A DNA stretch of 64,000 nucleotides, taken from positions 1 to 64,000 of the forward strand of contig JAMQHL010000038.1 in NCBI GenBank assembly GCA_025993795.1, read 5' to 3'. Of the stretch, positions 1 through 9,214 are shown one piece after another. The notes beneath the pieces are model-generated. The model did not search any database, was not told the origin of the DNA, and saw nothing but the letters and a program-made list of their open reading frames with translations. The number at the start of each line of letters is the position of its first letter. The first letter of the stretch is position 1. The translations under genes were made by a program, and so were the position numbers. Source of the stretch: Planctomycetota bacterium (GTDB taxonomy: Bacteria; Planctomycetota; UBA8742; UBA2392).

Positions 1-50
1 ATATGAAGAGACGCTCTCCGGGGGTAGAGCGGCGACCCCGGCTGCGTAGG

Positions 51-71
51 CCGTGGGCGAGACGCCCACGG
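51..71. repeat. Perfect GC-rich palindrome near the left edge
   Basis: A 9-bp arm CCGTGGGCG, a 3-base loop and the exact complementary arm form a perfect hairpin. It lies downstream of the minus-strand MFS gene. No T-run follows on either strand, so it is more like a REP palindrome than a classical terminator. Confidence 0.6.
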
Positions 72-74
72 CTC

Positions 75-135
75 TGCGGGCGGGACGCCCACACCACTCA
101 CTGCATGCGGGCGGGACGCCCACACCACTCACTGC
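75..135. repeat. Two tandem copies of a 30-bp GC-rich unit
   Basis: A 30-base unit beginning TGCGGGCGGGACGCCC occurs at 75-104 and again at 106-135, so the period is 31. Each copy contains the short inverted core GGGCGGGACGCCC, which is also related to the palindrome at 51-71. The first 206 bases hold only this material and no convincing gene. Confidence 0.65.
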
Positions 136-206
136 CACCCCGCTTGCGGGGGCCGTGGCAATTTGTTTGGACGCACGAAGCGCACTGGGGCGACGCAAGC
201 TTGCTG

Positions 207-1505
207 CTATGAAATCCGTTGGCTTCTTGTGCTGAGCACTAGCTTGTAGCGGCGGGCGCGGTCCAAGCCGGGCAGTACGGCCAATTCAACGGCAATGGCC
301 GCAAGATAGCAGACGATGGTCGTGACGATGACTATGCGAAACCGGCCGTTGTCCATTGCGATCAGGTAGCCGGCGACGAAGTTGGCGATCGTGAAAAAAA
401 TGTGCCGCGACGAATGCACCCACACCGCCACGGCGTTTCGGTCACGGTCGTCGGCAACCTCCTGGGCAAACTGCTTGTAAATCGGGTCGCTGTTGTTCAT
501 CAGCACCTGGCGCGCGATAAATGCTGTTACTGCGGCCCACAGGTAGTGGCCTAGCGCCAGTTCAATGAAGAACGGCAGGCTGAGCAGTTGCGCCACGACC
601 ATCACCTTGACGGGCCCGAAGCGCCGCACCAGCGGGGGCGTCGCGAGATAACTGACAACCAGCACCGCGAACATCGCCATGAAAATCGGCGCAATCTGCT
701 GCGGCGTCAGTCCCCACTCATTCTTGAAGTACACGTTGAAGAACGGAATCGTCAGGCCCGCGCCAAAACCGATCATCATTTCCGGCAGGCCAAGCCACAG
801 CAGCTTCTTTTTGTCGTGAAACGTCAGAATCCGGCGCAGCGACTTGCCCTTGCCGTCGGGCGCGCCTTCCTTGACCAGCGCGATCGGCACCAGCGCAAGC
901 AACACCAGTCCTGCTGCCACCAGCAGCGTTGCGCGATACCCGAACAGCAGCGGCGGCACGAGTTCGCCCAGCATCGTCGCGCCATCCCCGGCCAGCGTCG
1001 TGAACCACTGCTGCAACAGGCCGGAAAGCAGGCTGCCGATGAATCCTGACAGCGGCCAGCTCACGGCGCTGAGTATCGCAAAGCCGAACACGCGCTCCTG
1101 TGCGCTGGTGTTGCGCATCAGAAACGGAGCCCCCAGCGCCATGTTCAAGCTCATGGCGACGCCGGCGGCCAGCGCCGCGCCCTGGAATACCTGAAGCGTG
1201 CCGAACAGGCCCTGCGCGGCAAACCCGCAGGCGTTGGCCACGCAGATACAGGCGAGCATCGTCTTGGCGCGGAAACGGCTGATGATCACGATGGCTGGCA
1301 GAGCAATCAGCAAGCCGCCCAGGCTGTTGAAGCCCTGCACACTGGTAACCTGCTGGTCGGCAAGCCCCATGTCCACGAGGTACTGGTTGCGCAGCACCAT
1401 GAAGATCTGTCGCCCGACGCCCATCACCAGCGCAGCGCACAGGAACAGCCATACGTTTCGTTTCAGCAGTCCGACGTTTCTCAGATATTCGCGCAGGCCG
1501 TTCAT
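207..1505 (-). CDS. MFS-family transporter
   Basis: A 432-residue hydrophobic protein with about twelve predicted membrane segments, consistent with the major facilitator superfamily acting in the inner membrane. The first half shows a conserved-looking loop near residue 40 (RNQYLVDMG), a QGFNSLGGL stretch and a basic loop after the second helix (SRFRAKT). The ATG at 1505 overlaps the pabB stop codon in an ATGA arrangement, which implies translational coupling to pabB. The substrate cannot be read from sequence. The coupling makes a link to p-aminobenzoate or folate metabolism possible, but that is only inference. Length and topology are normal for the family. Confidence 0.85.
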   Translation of the reverse strand: MNGLREYLRNVGLLKRNVWLFLCAALVMGVGRQIFMVLRNQYLVDMGLADQQVTSVQGFNSLGGLLIALPAIVIISRFRAKTMLACICVANACGFAAQGLFGTLQVFQGAALAAGVAMSLNMALGAPFLMRNTSAQERVFGFAILSAVSWPLSGFIGSLLSGLLQQWFTTLAGDGATMLGELVPPLLFGYRATLLVAAGLVLLALVPIALVKEGAPDGKGKSLRRILTFHDKKKLLWLGLPEMMIGFGAGLTIPFFNVYFKNEWGLTPQQIAPIFMAMFAVLVVSYLATPPLVRRFGPVKVMVVAQLLSLPFFIELALGHYLWAAVTAFIARQVLMNNSDPIYKQFAQEVADDRDRNAVAVWVHSSRHIFFTIANFVAGYLIAMDNGRFRIVIVTTIVCYLAAIAVELAVLPGLDRARRYKLVLSTRSQRIS

Positions 1506-2899
1506 TGCGCGGCCTTCAGGGCAGCCTCAAGCGCCGCGGCTTTGGCTACGGTTTCATCCCACTCGGCTTCCGGTTCGCTGTCGGCGACAATGCCCCCGCC
1601 CACATGGTAGCTGACGCGCCCCGGTTCACGCAGCAGCGTGCGGATCAGGATGTTGCTTTCCAGCCGGAAGTCCGGCGTCAGGTAGAACAGGCTGCCCGTG
1701 TAGGGCCCGCGCCGCACCGGCTCAAGGTCGTGCAGAATCTCCAGGGCGCGCTTCTTGGGAACGCCGCTGATGCTGCCGCCGGGAAATGTCGCCCGCAGCA
1801 GGGCAACCGGCGTTGTGCCGTCGCTCAGGCGCCCCTGCACGGTAGCTTCAAGGTGGTGTACGCTCGCGAAGCTGCTGACGTGCAGCATGCTGGGCACCTT
1901 GACCGTGCCGGCCACGCAAACGCGCGAGAGGTCATTGCGTTCAAGGTCAATGATCATGGTCAGTTCGGCGCGGTCTTTGGCGCTGGACTCGAGTTCGGCC
2001 TTCAGGCGTGCATCGACACCAGCATCTTTGCTGCGCGGTCGTGTGCCCTTGATCGGGCGCGTCTCGACATGCCCGTTACGCACCGACAGAAAGCGCTCGG
2101 GCGAACTGCTGAGCACGCAGCGGCCGTCGCCGCAATCCAGGAATCCGCCAAACGGCGCGGCGTTGCGCAGGCGCAACTGGCGATACAGGGCCACTGCATC
2201 GGATTCGCCGTGCCGCACGACTTCGCGCGTCAGGTTGGCCTGGTAGATGTCGCCTTGCCTGATGTGGTGCTTCACGCGCAGAACCTGCGCCAGGTAATCG
2301 TCGCGCGACGTCGAGAGCTCGGGCGCAGTGAGGCGGTTGCTTCCGTCCGGCGCGCCCCGTGCCAGCAAAGCCTCAAGCGCAAGCGCCAGTTCTGCCACGT
2401 CGACATAAGCGCCGGGTGCGCCGCACAGGTGGCGCAACTCGCAGATGCCGGTTGCGCTGTCATGGGCCAGCGTCCATGGATAGAAGCCCGCGAACAGGTC
2501 CGGAAACTGCGGGCCGAGCGCTTTCGGCGGCGGCAGCGTTTCGATGCCGCAGCGCAGGTCGAAGCCCAGCAGACCGGCCCAGCCGCCGTAGAAGCCATCG
2601 ACGCCGGCTGGTTCGCGCAGCGGGCACTCCTGCCGGGTGAACGTTTCCACCCGCTCAAAGACAGCAAACGGATCGCCCTCAAGGCGGGATGTCGAGTTGC
2701 CGCGCACCCAGGTTGCACCAGGGCCGGTGCAGGAAAGCAGCATGGTCGGCCCGAAAGACAGATAGCTGTGGCGCCCAAGCTCGCCGGGCAATGCGCTGTC
2801 GAACAGCACGGCGTAAGGTCGGCGCAACATCACGTCAAGACAGCGCTGCCAGCCGCCGGGCGGTTCAAAGCGCATGGTCTGGGGCGTCAAGGGCCGCAT
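1502..2899 (-). CDS. pabB: Aminodeoxychorismate synthase component I
   Basis: Chorismate-binding enzyme of the anthranilate synthase I/PabB family, which makes aminodeoxychorismate for p-aminobenzoate and folate. The C-terminal half carries the family signatures in order: PIKGTRPR (with the lysine expected of PabB/TrpE enzymes), LERNDLSRV, FPGGSISGVPK, GPYTGSLFYL and a final GGGIVADS. No glutamine amidotransferase domain is fused, so PabA must lie elsewhere. The frame stays open upstream to a GTG at 2965. I chose the ATG at 2899 because it begins close to the first conserved block, but it lacks a clear Shine-Dalgarno. The stop overlaps the start of the downstream MFS gene by four bases. TrpE is the alternative, but the lack of neighbouring trp genes favours PabB. 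Confidence 0.85.
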   Translation of the reverse strand: MRPLTPQTMRFEPPGGWQRCLDVMLRRPYAVLFDSALPGELGRHSYLSFGPTMLLSCTGPGATWVRGNSTSRLEGDPFAVFERVETFTRQECPLREPAGVDGFYGGWAGLLGFDLRCGIETLPPPKALGPQFPDLFAGFYPWTLAHDSATGICELRHLCGAPGAYVDVAELALALEALLARGAPDGSNRLTAPELSTSRDDYLAQVLRVKHHIRQGDIYQANLTREVVRHGESDAVALYRQLRLRNAAPFGGFLDCGDGRCVLSSSPERFLSVRNGHVETRPIKGTRPRSKDAGVDARLKAELESSAKDRAELTMIIDLERNDLSRVCVAGTVKVPSMLHVSSFASVHHLEATVQGRLSDGTTPVALLRATFPGGSISGVPKKRALEILHDLEPVRRGPYTGSLFYLTPDFRLESNILIRTLLREPGRVSYHVGGGIVADSEPEAEWDETVAKAAALEAALKAAQ

Positions 2900-3064
2900 A
2901 GGGGCGGAAACTAGCAGATATCGCAGGCGACGTAAGGGCCGCTTGTGCATCCGGGGACAATCCACATCCGGTGCAGAAATCGCCCGCTGAAATCGTCGGC
3001 CAAACAGGCCCGCGCAACGTATAGTAGGTAGACCCGTCCCCGGGGGACGGCACAGGAGCGTGCC

Positions 3065-4240
3065 ATGAACATGATTCGCCGCTGGTCATTCGTGCTGGTC
3101 CTGCTGGGCAGCGTGACGTCGCTGTCTGTCGCGCAGGAAGGCGGCGACTCTGAGGCAACGGCGCAACGCATCCTGAACAAGAACTACGTTACCGAAGACC
3201 TGAAAGAGTCTGTCAAGAAAGGCCTCAAGCGCCTTTCCGAGTTGCAGGACGCCAACGGCGCGTTCACCCGCGCCGGTGGCCAGAACGTTGCCATCGCCAC
3301 GTCGTCGCTGTGCGGGTTGGCTCTGTTGGCATCCGGCAGCACGCCCGAGAAGGGGCCATACGCGACGCACATTCGCAAGTGCATCGACTGGTTGCTCACC
3401 ACGCAGGACCGCAACACCGGCTACTTCACCGGCGACAACGATGGCAGCCGCATTCACGGCCACGGGTACGCCACGCTGTTTCTGGCCCAGGCCTATGGCG
3501 CGCTGGAAGATGTGAAAGAAAAGAACCGTCTGAAGAAGGCGTTGGAAGCTGCCGTCGAACGCATCAGCAAGGGCCAGACTCAGTTTGGTGGTTGGGGCTA
3601 TGTGCCCGACGACCTGACGTGGGACGAAGGCAGCACAACCGTCTGCTGCATTCAGGCGCTGCGGGCCGCAAGCGATGCCGGTCTGAAGGTCGAGAAGAAG
3701 ACAATCCAGAACGCCATCAAGTACATGTACGACACCGCAGAAAAGCGCGTGTTTATCCATAACAAAGAAGAGCACACGGGCTACACGTTCAAGTACTCGC
3801 TGGCCAGCGGATGGAACAGCGACAGCTATGCGCTGTGTGCGGCGGCGATTGCCACGCTGAACGGCATCGGCGTCTATGCCGAGGGCGCAACCTGGAACGA
3901 GCACGACATCGGCAAGGTGTACTATGGCGGGCTGAAGTGGCTGCGCTTCAAGTTCGATGACTTCATCGGCCGCCGCAAGGCGGGCCAGGGTGCGCTGGAT
4001 GTTTCGCACTTCTACTACGCACACTTCTACGCGGTGCAGGCGATGTGGATGGCGCCCGACGAAGTCTATTTCGACGAGTACTTTCCGAAGATGCGCGAGT
4101 TGCTTATCGAAGAGCAGAAGCGCAACCCCGCCAACAACGGCGGTTGGCCAAGCCAGAGCTACGGCGAAGCTTACACGACGGCGTTTGCGCTGCTGATTCT
4201 GCAGGTGCCGTACCAGTTGCTGCCGCTGTACACGCGTTAG
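3065..4240 (+). CDS. Secreted prenyltransferase/squalene-oxidase repeat protein
   Basis: A 391-residue protein with an N-terminal signal peptide (about residues 1-23, ending SVAQ). The body has several alpha-toroid repeats recognisable by QDxxGAFxxxG, QDRNTGYFTGD, QTQFGGWGY and NGGWPSQSYGEAYTT. These QxxxGxW-like motifs are typical of the squalene-cyclase/prenyltransferase fold. The protein is shorter than real squalene-hopene cyclases and I see no DxDD cyclase acid motif, so a binding or structural role outside the cytoplasm is more likely than terpene cyclisation. An AGGAG-type ribosome binding site lies just before the ATG. Its 3' end overlaps the convergent EamA gene by four bases. Confidence 0.85.
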   Translation: MNMIRRWSFVLVLLGSVTSLSVAQEGGDSEATAQRILNKNYVTEDLKESVKKGLKRLSELQDANGAFTRAGGQNVAIATSSLCGLALLASGSTPEKGPYATHIRKCIDWLLTTQDRNTGYFTGDNDGSRIHGHGYATLFLAQAYGALEDVKEKNRLKKALEAAVERISKGQTQFGGWGYVPDDLTWDEGSTTVCCIQALRAASDAGLKVEKKTIQNAIKYMYDTAEKRVFIHNKEEHTGYTFKYSLASGWNSDSYALCAAAIATLNGIGVYAEGATWNEHDIGKVYYGGLKWLRFKFDDFIGRRKAGQGALDVSHFYYAHFYAVQAMWMAPDEVYFDEYFPKMRELLIEEQKRNPANNGGWPSQSYGEAYTTAFALLILQVPYQLLPLYTR

Positions 4241-5214
4241 AAAACGGCATCCGCGAGTTGTTTGCGCATGGCCAGCACAGCAACGCCGCCGACGGCAACC
4301 AGCGCGCCGACCACTGCCCGCGCGGTGATCTTCTGCTTGTAGACTATGCGCACGATCGGGATGACCAGCACCGGGCTGGTGCCGATAATCGTGGCTGCCA
4401 CGGCGGTATTGGTCCATGAGACGGCGGCCAGGCTCAACGTCACCCCGACAAACGGCCCGAAGAATGCGCCGCCCGTGGTCTGGCCCAGACCCTTGCGGTC
4501 TTTGAGCGCATGCAGCGTCGCGCCGAACTTGCCCGCTGCAATCCCGTAACCCACAAGCAGCACCATGCCCACCAGCATGCGCACAAAGGTGCCGTAGAGC
4601 GGGCTCAGCGGCTTGACGTTGTCGCGGGTGACGTGAAACAGCGAGTTGAGCAGACCTTCAGGGTGCTCCATGCCCAGGCCCGCCTTGCTCAGGATCAACC
4701 CGGCGGCTTGGCCAATGGCGCCCAGAACCCCCATGATAATGCCCAGCTTTGCGTTGCCCACGATCTCGCCTGGTTGGCCGCGTTCCAGCACGACCCACAT
4801 CACACCCGACAGCGTGATTACCATGCCGACGATACCGACCCAGCCCAGCGTTTCGCCAAGCAGCGGCACCATCAGCAGCGCGGTAAACCCCGGCGCCAGA
4901 GCCATGATCAATGAGCCGCGCCGCGCCCCGATGATCTGCAACGAAAGAAACAGCGCCGCGTCACCCAGGGCCAGGCCGACAAGTCCCGACAGCGCCAGCA
5001 GGGCAAGCTGCGCCCAAGGCGCCATCGTAAACGCGCCCGTCACAAGACACGCCGCGCCCAGAAACAGGCACGCCTGCACAAGCCGAATCTGGTTGACATG
5101 AAACTGGCCGATGCGCCGCGAAGCTGCCGTGAAGAACAGCGCCGACATCGCCCAGCAGAAGGCGGTGCCGATTGCAGCCGCAATGCCTTGGGCGTCCTGC
5201 GTGAGGGCCAGCAT
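4237..5214 (-). CDS. EamA/DMT-family transporter
   Basis: A 325-residue membrane protein with about ten hydrophobic segments arranged as two five-helix EamA halves. Typical features are the start GTAFCWAMSALFFTAASRRIG, the LGDAALFLSLQIIGARRGSLI block and the second-half GGAFFGPFVGVTLSLAAV. Members export or import small metabolites such as amino acids or nucleosides across the inner membrane. The substrate is not predictable here. The gene is convergent with the toroid-protein gene (4-bp overlap) and starts 32 bp after the end of the VOC gene on the same strand, so the two could be co-transcribed. Confidence 0.85.
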   Translation of the reverse strand: MLALTQDAQGIAAAIGTAFCWAMSALFFTAASRRIGQFHVNQIRLVQACLFLGAACLVTGAFTMAPWAQLALLALSGLVGLALGDAALFLSLQIIGARRGSLIMALAPGFTALLMVPLLGETLGWVGIVGMVITLSGVMWVVLERGQPGEIVGNAKLGIIMGVLGAIGQAAGLILSKAGLGMEHPEGLLNSLFHVTRDNVKPLSPLYGTFVRMLVGMVLLVGYGIAAGKFGATLHALKDRKGLGQTTGGAFFGPFVGVTLSLAAVSWTNTAVAATIIGTSPVLVIPIVRIVYKQKITARAVVGALVAVGGVAVLAMRKQLADAVF

Positions 5215-5246
5215 GGGCGCGGAGCATCACTTGGGCAAAGCGAACG

Positions 5247-5654
5247 TCAAGTGAGGCGCTTTTCGCCGGCGGGCTGGGCCACTGCGAGCACGTATCCGTC
5301 GTGGTCCAGGAAGTATGCGGCGCGGTCGCCCCAGTCGCGTAAGGCAATCTGCGAGGTGCATCGGGCGCCGGCTTTGCGAAGCTGCTCGGTGGCGGACTCG
5401 ACATCGGCGACCAGCAGGTACAACTCGCCGCGGGGGCAGCCGTCGGTGGGCCTGCGCCCGCCAAGGTCCGGACCCACCAGGTGGCGAGTGTTCGCCTGCG
5501 GCATCAGGCCAAGGCAGGCGCCGGCGTTCAAGCGGTACTCGACGTACTCGGGTACGTTGATGTTCTTGCTGAAACCGAAGGCCGCATCATAGAACGCCGT
5601 CGCCCTGGCGAGGTCTGCGACGTAGAAGATGGTCAACGACAGTCCTGCTTCCAT
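5247..5654 (-). CDS. VOC-superfamily (glyoxalase/dioxygenase-like) protein
   Basis: A 135-residue single vicinal-oxygen-chelate domain. It has the usual opening LTIFYVADLARATAFYDAAFGF, the middle strand ELYLLVADVESATEQLRKAGA and the closing DHDGYVLAVAQP. This is the beta-alpha-beta-beta-beta layout of small glyoxalase, bleomycin-resistance or dioxygenase relatives that bind a divalent metal as dimers. The usual metal ligands are only partly visible, so the activity is unknown. It follows uvrB by 16 bases on the same strand and may be read through from it. Confidence 0.8.
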   Translation of the reverse strand: MEAGLSLTIFYVADLARATAFYDAAFGFSKNINVPEYVEYRLNAGACLGLMPQANTRHLVGPDLGGRRPTDGCPRGELYLLVADVESATEQLRKAGARCTSQIALRDWGDRAAYFLDHDGYVLAVAQPAGEKRLT

Positions 5655-5670
5655 AGCCGCCCCCGGTTGC

Positions 5671-7887
5671 CTACTTCACGCCAAGTTCAATGCGCTTGAG
5701 TTCGCGGATTTCGTCGCGCAGAAGCGCCGCCGTTTCGAAGTCCAGGTTCTTGGCGGCCTCGAACATTTCCTTTTCGAGCTTGCTGATCATGCGGGGTACC
5801 TCGGAGCGGTCTACGGCCCGCTGCACGCCGACCGGTGGCTCATGCACTTCCGGGTAGCGGTCTGCCAGTTTCTTCTTGCGGCCTTCCAGCGCGCCCGCTT
5901 TCTCGGCCGCCTGCAACGCGCGGCGGGTGGCGAAGTTGCGGCCGGTTTCGGTGGCGCGCTCGCCGCTGCCGCGCCCGGGGTCTTTGAGCGCGCCGGGCTT
6001 CTTGCGCTTGCCCTTCTGGCCGGGCCACTCGTAGTGGGTGTAGGTCTCTTCTTCTTTGTCGACCGTGACGTAGTCGGCTTCGAAAATGCTGGCAAGCACG
6101 TCATCGATCGCACTGATGATGGTGCGCGGCGTGATGTTGTGCTGCTGGTTGTAGGCTTCCTGCAGGCGTCGGCGTCGGTTGGTTTCTTCGATGGCGGCCT
6201 GCATACTCTGCGTGGTTTTGTCGCCATACATCACGACTCGCCCGTGAACGTTGCGTGCCGCGCGGCCCACCATCTGGATGAGCGAGTTGTGGCTGCGCAG
6301 ATAGCCTTCGCGGTCGGCGTCGAGAATCGCGAGCAGGCTGACCTCGGGCAGGTCCAGCCCTTCGCGCAGCAGGTTGATGCCGACGAGCACGTCAAACTCA
6401 CCCTTGCGCAGGTCGCGCAGGATCTCGGTGCGTTCAATCGTGTCGATGTCGGCGTGCAGGTAGCGCACCTTGAAGTCCAGGTCGGCAAGGTACGCAGCCA
6501 GGTCCTCTGCCATGCGCTTGGTCAGGCAGCACACCAGCGCGCGTTCGTTGCGGGCAATGACGGGCCGCAACTCGCCGATCAGGTCGTCCACCTGGCCCTT
6601 GGCCGGCTTGACCTCAATCGGCGGGTCGATCAACCCAGTGGGTCGCACGATCTGCTCGGCCACGTGGCCCAGGGACTTCTCCAGTTCAAAGTTGCCCGGT
6701 GTGGCGCTGACGTAGAGCGTCTGGCGCCTGATGGCCGAGAACTCCTCGAACTTCAGGGGCCGGTTGTCGATCGCGCTGGGAAGCCGGAACCCGAACTCGA
6801 CCAGGGTTTCCTTGCGCGCGCGGTCGCCCTTGTACATGCCGCCGATCTGGGGCACGGTTACGTGGCTTTCGTCCAGCATCAGCAGTGCGTTCTGGGGAAG
6901 GTAGTCCAGCAGGCAAGGCGGCGGGCTGCCGGCGGCGCGATGCTCAAAGTGGCGTGAGTAGTTCTCGATGCCCTTGCAGGCGCCGATCTCGCGGATCAAC
7001 TCCAGGTCATACTTCGTGCGTTGCTCAATGCGCTGGGCCTCAAGCAGCTTGCCCTTGGTCTTGAAATACTCGACCTGCTGCACCAGCTCGGCCTCGATGT
7101 TCTCCAGCGCAAGGTCCAGCTTGCTTTGTGGCGTGACGTAGTGCGTGGCGGGGTAGATCGTGACCTTTTCAAGCTGTCCAAGCACTTCGCCGGTCAGCGG
7201 GTCGATTTCCCAGATCGATTCCAGGTCGTCGCCGAAGAACTCAAGCCGGATCACCTTGTCATCTTCATAGATCGGAAAGACGTCCAGCACGTCGCCGCGC
7301 ACGCGGTAGGTGCCGCGCTGCAGATCAAAATCGTTGCGGCTGTACTGGATGTCCACCAGCTTCTTGACCGCCCTCTTGCGCGAAAGCGGCACGCCCTTTT
7401 CGGCGTAAAGCAACGCGCCCTGGTAGGCCTCCGGTGAGCCGAGGCCGTAGATGCATGAAACGCTGGCGACAATGATGACGTCGCGGCGGTCAAGCAGGCT
7501 GCGGGTGGCGCTGTGGCGCAAGCGGTCAATGCGCTCGTTCTGGGCGCTGTCCTTTTCAATGAACGTGTCGGTCTGGGGGACGTAGGCTTCGGGCTGGTAA
7601 TAGTCGTAGTAGCTGACGAAATACTCGACGGCATTTTCAGGAAACAGCTTCTTGAACTCGCTGAAGAGCTGCGCCGCCAGCGTCTTGTTCGGCGCCATGA
7701 TCAGCGCGGGGCGATTCAGTTGCTCGATCACCTTGGCCATGGTGAAGGTCTTGCCGCTGCCCGTCACGCCCAGCAGCGTCTGGAACTGTGCGCCGGTTTC
7801 AAAGCCGCGGCACAATGCGGCAATCGCCTGCGGCTGGTCGCCGGAGGGCTGGTTGGATGAAACGAGCTTGAAAGGCTTGTCGGGCAT
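5671..7887 (-). CDS. uvrB: UvrABC system protein B
   Basis: Excinuclease subunit B for nucleotide excision repair. It is loaded by UvrA, verifies the lesion and recruits UvrC. Visible features are GDQPQAI near residue 18, Walker A GVTGSGKT near 40, the beta-hairpin region [16 protein letters not shown] near 92, DESH near 340, the helicase motif [15 protein letters not shown], and the C-terminal UVR motif ([26 protein letters not shown], final 40 residues). At 738 residues it is longer than the usual 660-680. The extra length is a basic low-complexity stretch just before the UVR motif. Only inverted hairpins lie upstream. Confidence 0.97.
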   Translation of the reverse strand: MPDKPFKLVSSNQPSGDQPQAIAALCRGFETGAQFQTLLGVTGSGKTFTMAKVIEQLNRPALIMAPNKTLAAQLFSEFKKLFPENAVEYFVSYYDYYQPEAYVPQTDTFIEKDSAQNERIDRLRHSATRSLLDRRDVIIVASVSCIYGLGSPEAYQGALLYAEKGVPLSRKRAVKKLVDIQYSRNDFDLQRGTYRVRGDVLDVFPIYEDDKVIRLEFFGDDLESIWEIDPLTGEVLGQLEKVTIYPATHYVTPQSKLDLALENIEAELVQQVEYFKTKGKLLEAQRIEQRTKYDLELIREIGACKGIENYSRHFEHRAAGSPPPCLLDYLPQNALLMLDESHVTVPQIGGMYKGDRARKETLVEFGFRLPSAIDNRPLKFEEFSAIRRQTLYVSATPGNFELEKSLGHVAEQIVRPTGLIDPPIEVKPAKGQVDDLIGELRPVIARNERALVCCLTKRMAEDLAAYLADLDFKVRYLHADIDTIERTEILRDLRKGEFDVLVGINLLREGLDLPEVSLLAILDADREGYLRSHNSLIQMVGRAARNVHGRVVMYGDKTTQSMQAAIEETNRRRRLQEAYNQQHNITPRTIISAIDDVLASIFEADYVTVDKEEETYTHYEWPGQKGKRKKPGALKDPGRGSGERATETGRNFATRRALQAAEKAGALEGRKKKLADRYPEVHEPPVGVQRAVDRSEVPRMISKLEKEMFEAAKNLDFETAALLRDEIRELKRIELGVK

Positions 7888-7926
7888 CGCGGCAGCATAA
7901 CAACGCCTGCGACAAGGTTGAGCAGG

Positions 7927-8000
7927 GAGCCCCGAACGTCAGTTCGGGGCTTTGCAGATATGCACTGGCGAATTGCCCCGAACTCACGTTCGGGGCTCCC
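7927..8000. repeat. Inverted pair of AGCCCCGAAC palindromes
   Basis: Arm AGCCCCGAAC at 7928-7937 pairs exactly with GTTCGGGGCT at 7942-7951 around a 4-base loop. A second hairpin (GCCCCGAAC 7975-7983 with GTTCGGGGC 7988-7996) is nearly the reverse complement of the first. The pair sits in the 142-bp gap between the divergent uvrB and the secreted-protein gene. A related hairpin lies after glyS at 54160-54187, so this looks like a recurring REP-type element. Confidence 0.7.
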
Positions 8001-8029
8001 TGGTATGGGGCGCTCGCTACAATGCGCCC

Positions 8030-9214
8030 ATGAAACGACTGCTGCTTATTCTGCTCACGCTCTGTCTTTCGTCCGCCACGGTGGTCGCCAAAGACGAAGA
8101 CGTCATCACCATCGATGTTGCCAACGCGGGCAAGTTTGCTACCGCGCCTCGCGGGTTTTCTTATGACGTGAAACTCGCCGGCGACTGCGCCGTGCGCGGG
8201 CCGGATGGCAAGGACGTGCCAAGCTCATACGACAGCAAGTTGGGCAAGATGCGCTTTCTGGCCGAGGTGCCCGCAGGCGGCGGCAAGTTCACGATTCATC
8301 CCGGCGTGAAGTCCAGGGCCAAGCTGCCCGCCTGGAAGAAGGGCAGGACTGGCAAAGAGGTACGCGAGATCGACTTCGGCGGCTTGAAGGTCAAGCGCGC
8401 CAACGCGCAACTGGAAAGCGACTTGCTGAAGCTGAAGCTCGACCCAGAGAAAGAAATTCACGGCCGCCTGGAAATCACGACGCTCAAGGGAAGCTACAAG
8501 CTTGAGCTAAGCCCGCTGGGCCAGATTTACGGCTGCATCGACGACCTGAAGCACCTGTCGGGCGCGAGCAGCGACGAACACAGCGCCACGGGCCAGCCGG
8601 ACAGCGAGCAGTTGTTTGCGGTGTTTGCGGTGCCCGAAAACGCCACGATCATCGAGCCCAACCCTTTTCAGCGCAGGCTGCGCGTGGATTGCGTTGACTT
8701 CGCGCGCAAGAACAACAAGGAAATCCTCGACCTGTACGAAGAGTACGCCTACGAAGTGACACTGACGTGGGGCAGCCCGGTGGTCACGGTCCAGTGCTTT
8801 CGCAAGCAGACGAAGGAGTACTACAACCACAACGGCGTGAACCTGAACGAATTTTACATCGACGGCTTTCCGGTGCAGTTGCAACTGCCGTCGCAGGAAG
8901 AGCCCAAGGACGAATCCACGACCGGGCCGGGCACGATTCTCAATGTGAAGTTCGAGGACTTCTTGCTGGTCGGCAACAAGGGCAGCACGACCATCATCCA
9001 CCAGCCGGACTTCAAGAAGCTCGGCATCGAAGGCCCGTGCCTGATTGCCAAGGACGACCGCATCATGACCGTGATCAGCCAGACCTGGCACCAGGGCTGG
9101 CGCGCGTACCGCATCAAGGCGGGCGACTACCACGACACCATGAACCTGGTGTGCGACGCCAAGGGCGAAAAGAAACTCGCTGACTGGATCACTGAACTGA
9201 AGTCAGCCGAGTGA
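8030..9214 (+). CDS. Secreted protein of unknown function
   Basis: A 394-residue protein beginning with a clear signal peptide (MKRLLLILLTLCLSSATVVA). I chose the ATG at 8030 because it immediately precedes this peptide; an in-frame ATG at 7952 would place repeat-derived sequence in front of it. The mature part is rich in lysine, aspartate and glutamate, with alternating hydrophobic strands suggesting a beta-rich extracytoplasmic domain. No family was recognised and no catalytic motif or membrane anchor is apparent. The stop codon directly abuts the stop of the convergent nuoF gene, leaving no room for a separate terminator. Confidence 0.75.
   Translation: MKRLLLILLTLCLSSATVVAKDEDVITIDVANAGKFATAPRGFSYDVKLAGDCAVRGPDGKDVPSSYDSKLGKMRFLAEVPAGGGKFTIHPGVKSRAKLPAWKKGRTGKEVREIDFGGLKVKRANAQLESDLLKLKLDPEKEIHGRLEITTLKGSYKLELSPLGQIYGCIDDLKHLSGASSDEHSATGQPDSEQLFAVFAVPENATIIEPNPFQRRLRVDCVDFARKNNKEILDLYEEYAYEVTLTWGSPVVTVQCFRKQTKEYYNHNGVNLNEFYIDGFPVQLQLPSQEEPKDESTTGPGTILNVKFEDFLLVGNKGSTTIIHQPDFKKLGIEGPCLIAKDDRIMTVISQTWHQGWRAYRIKAGDYHDTMNLVCDAKGEKKLADWITELKSAE

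Noticed and set aside
51..71. Intrinsic terminator for the MFS gene
   Set aside because: It is about 135 bp past the stop and no T-run follows; kept only as a palindrome.
3086..4417. A 443-codon minus-strand frame opposite the toroid protein
   Set aside because: It is a shadow frame in high-GC DNA; the plus-strand protein has a signal peptide and toroid motifs.
5629..6957. A 442-codon open frame antisense to uvrB
   Set aside because: It mirrors the uvrB codon pattern in high-GC DNA and has no family features; uvrB is certain.
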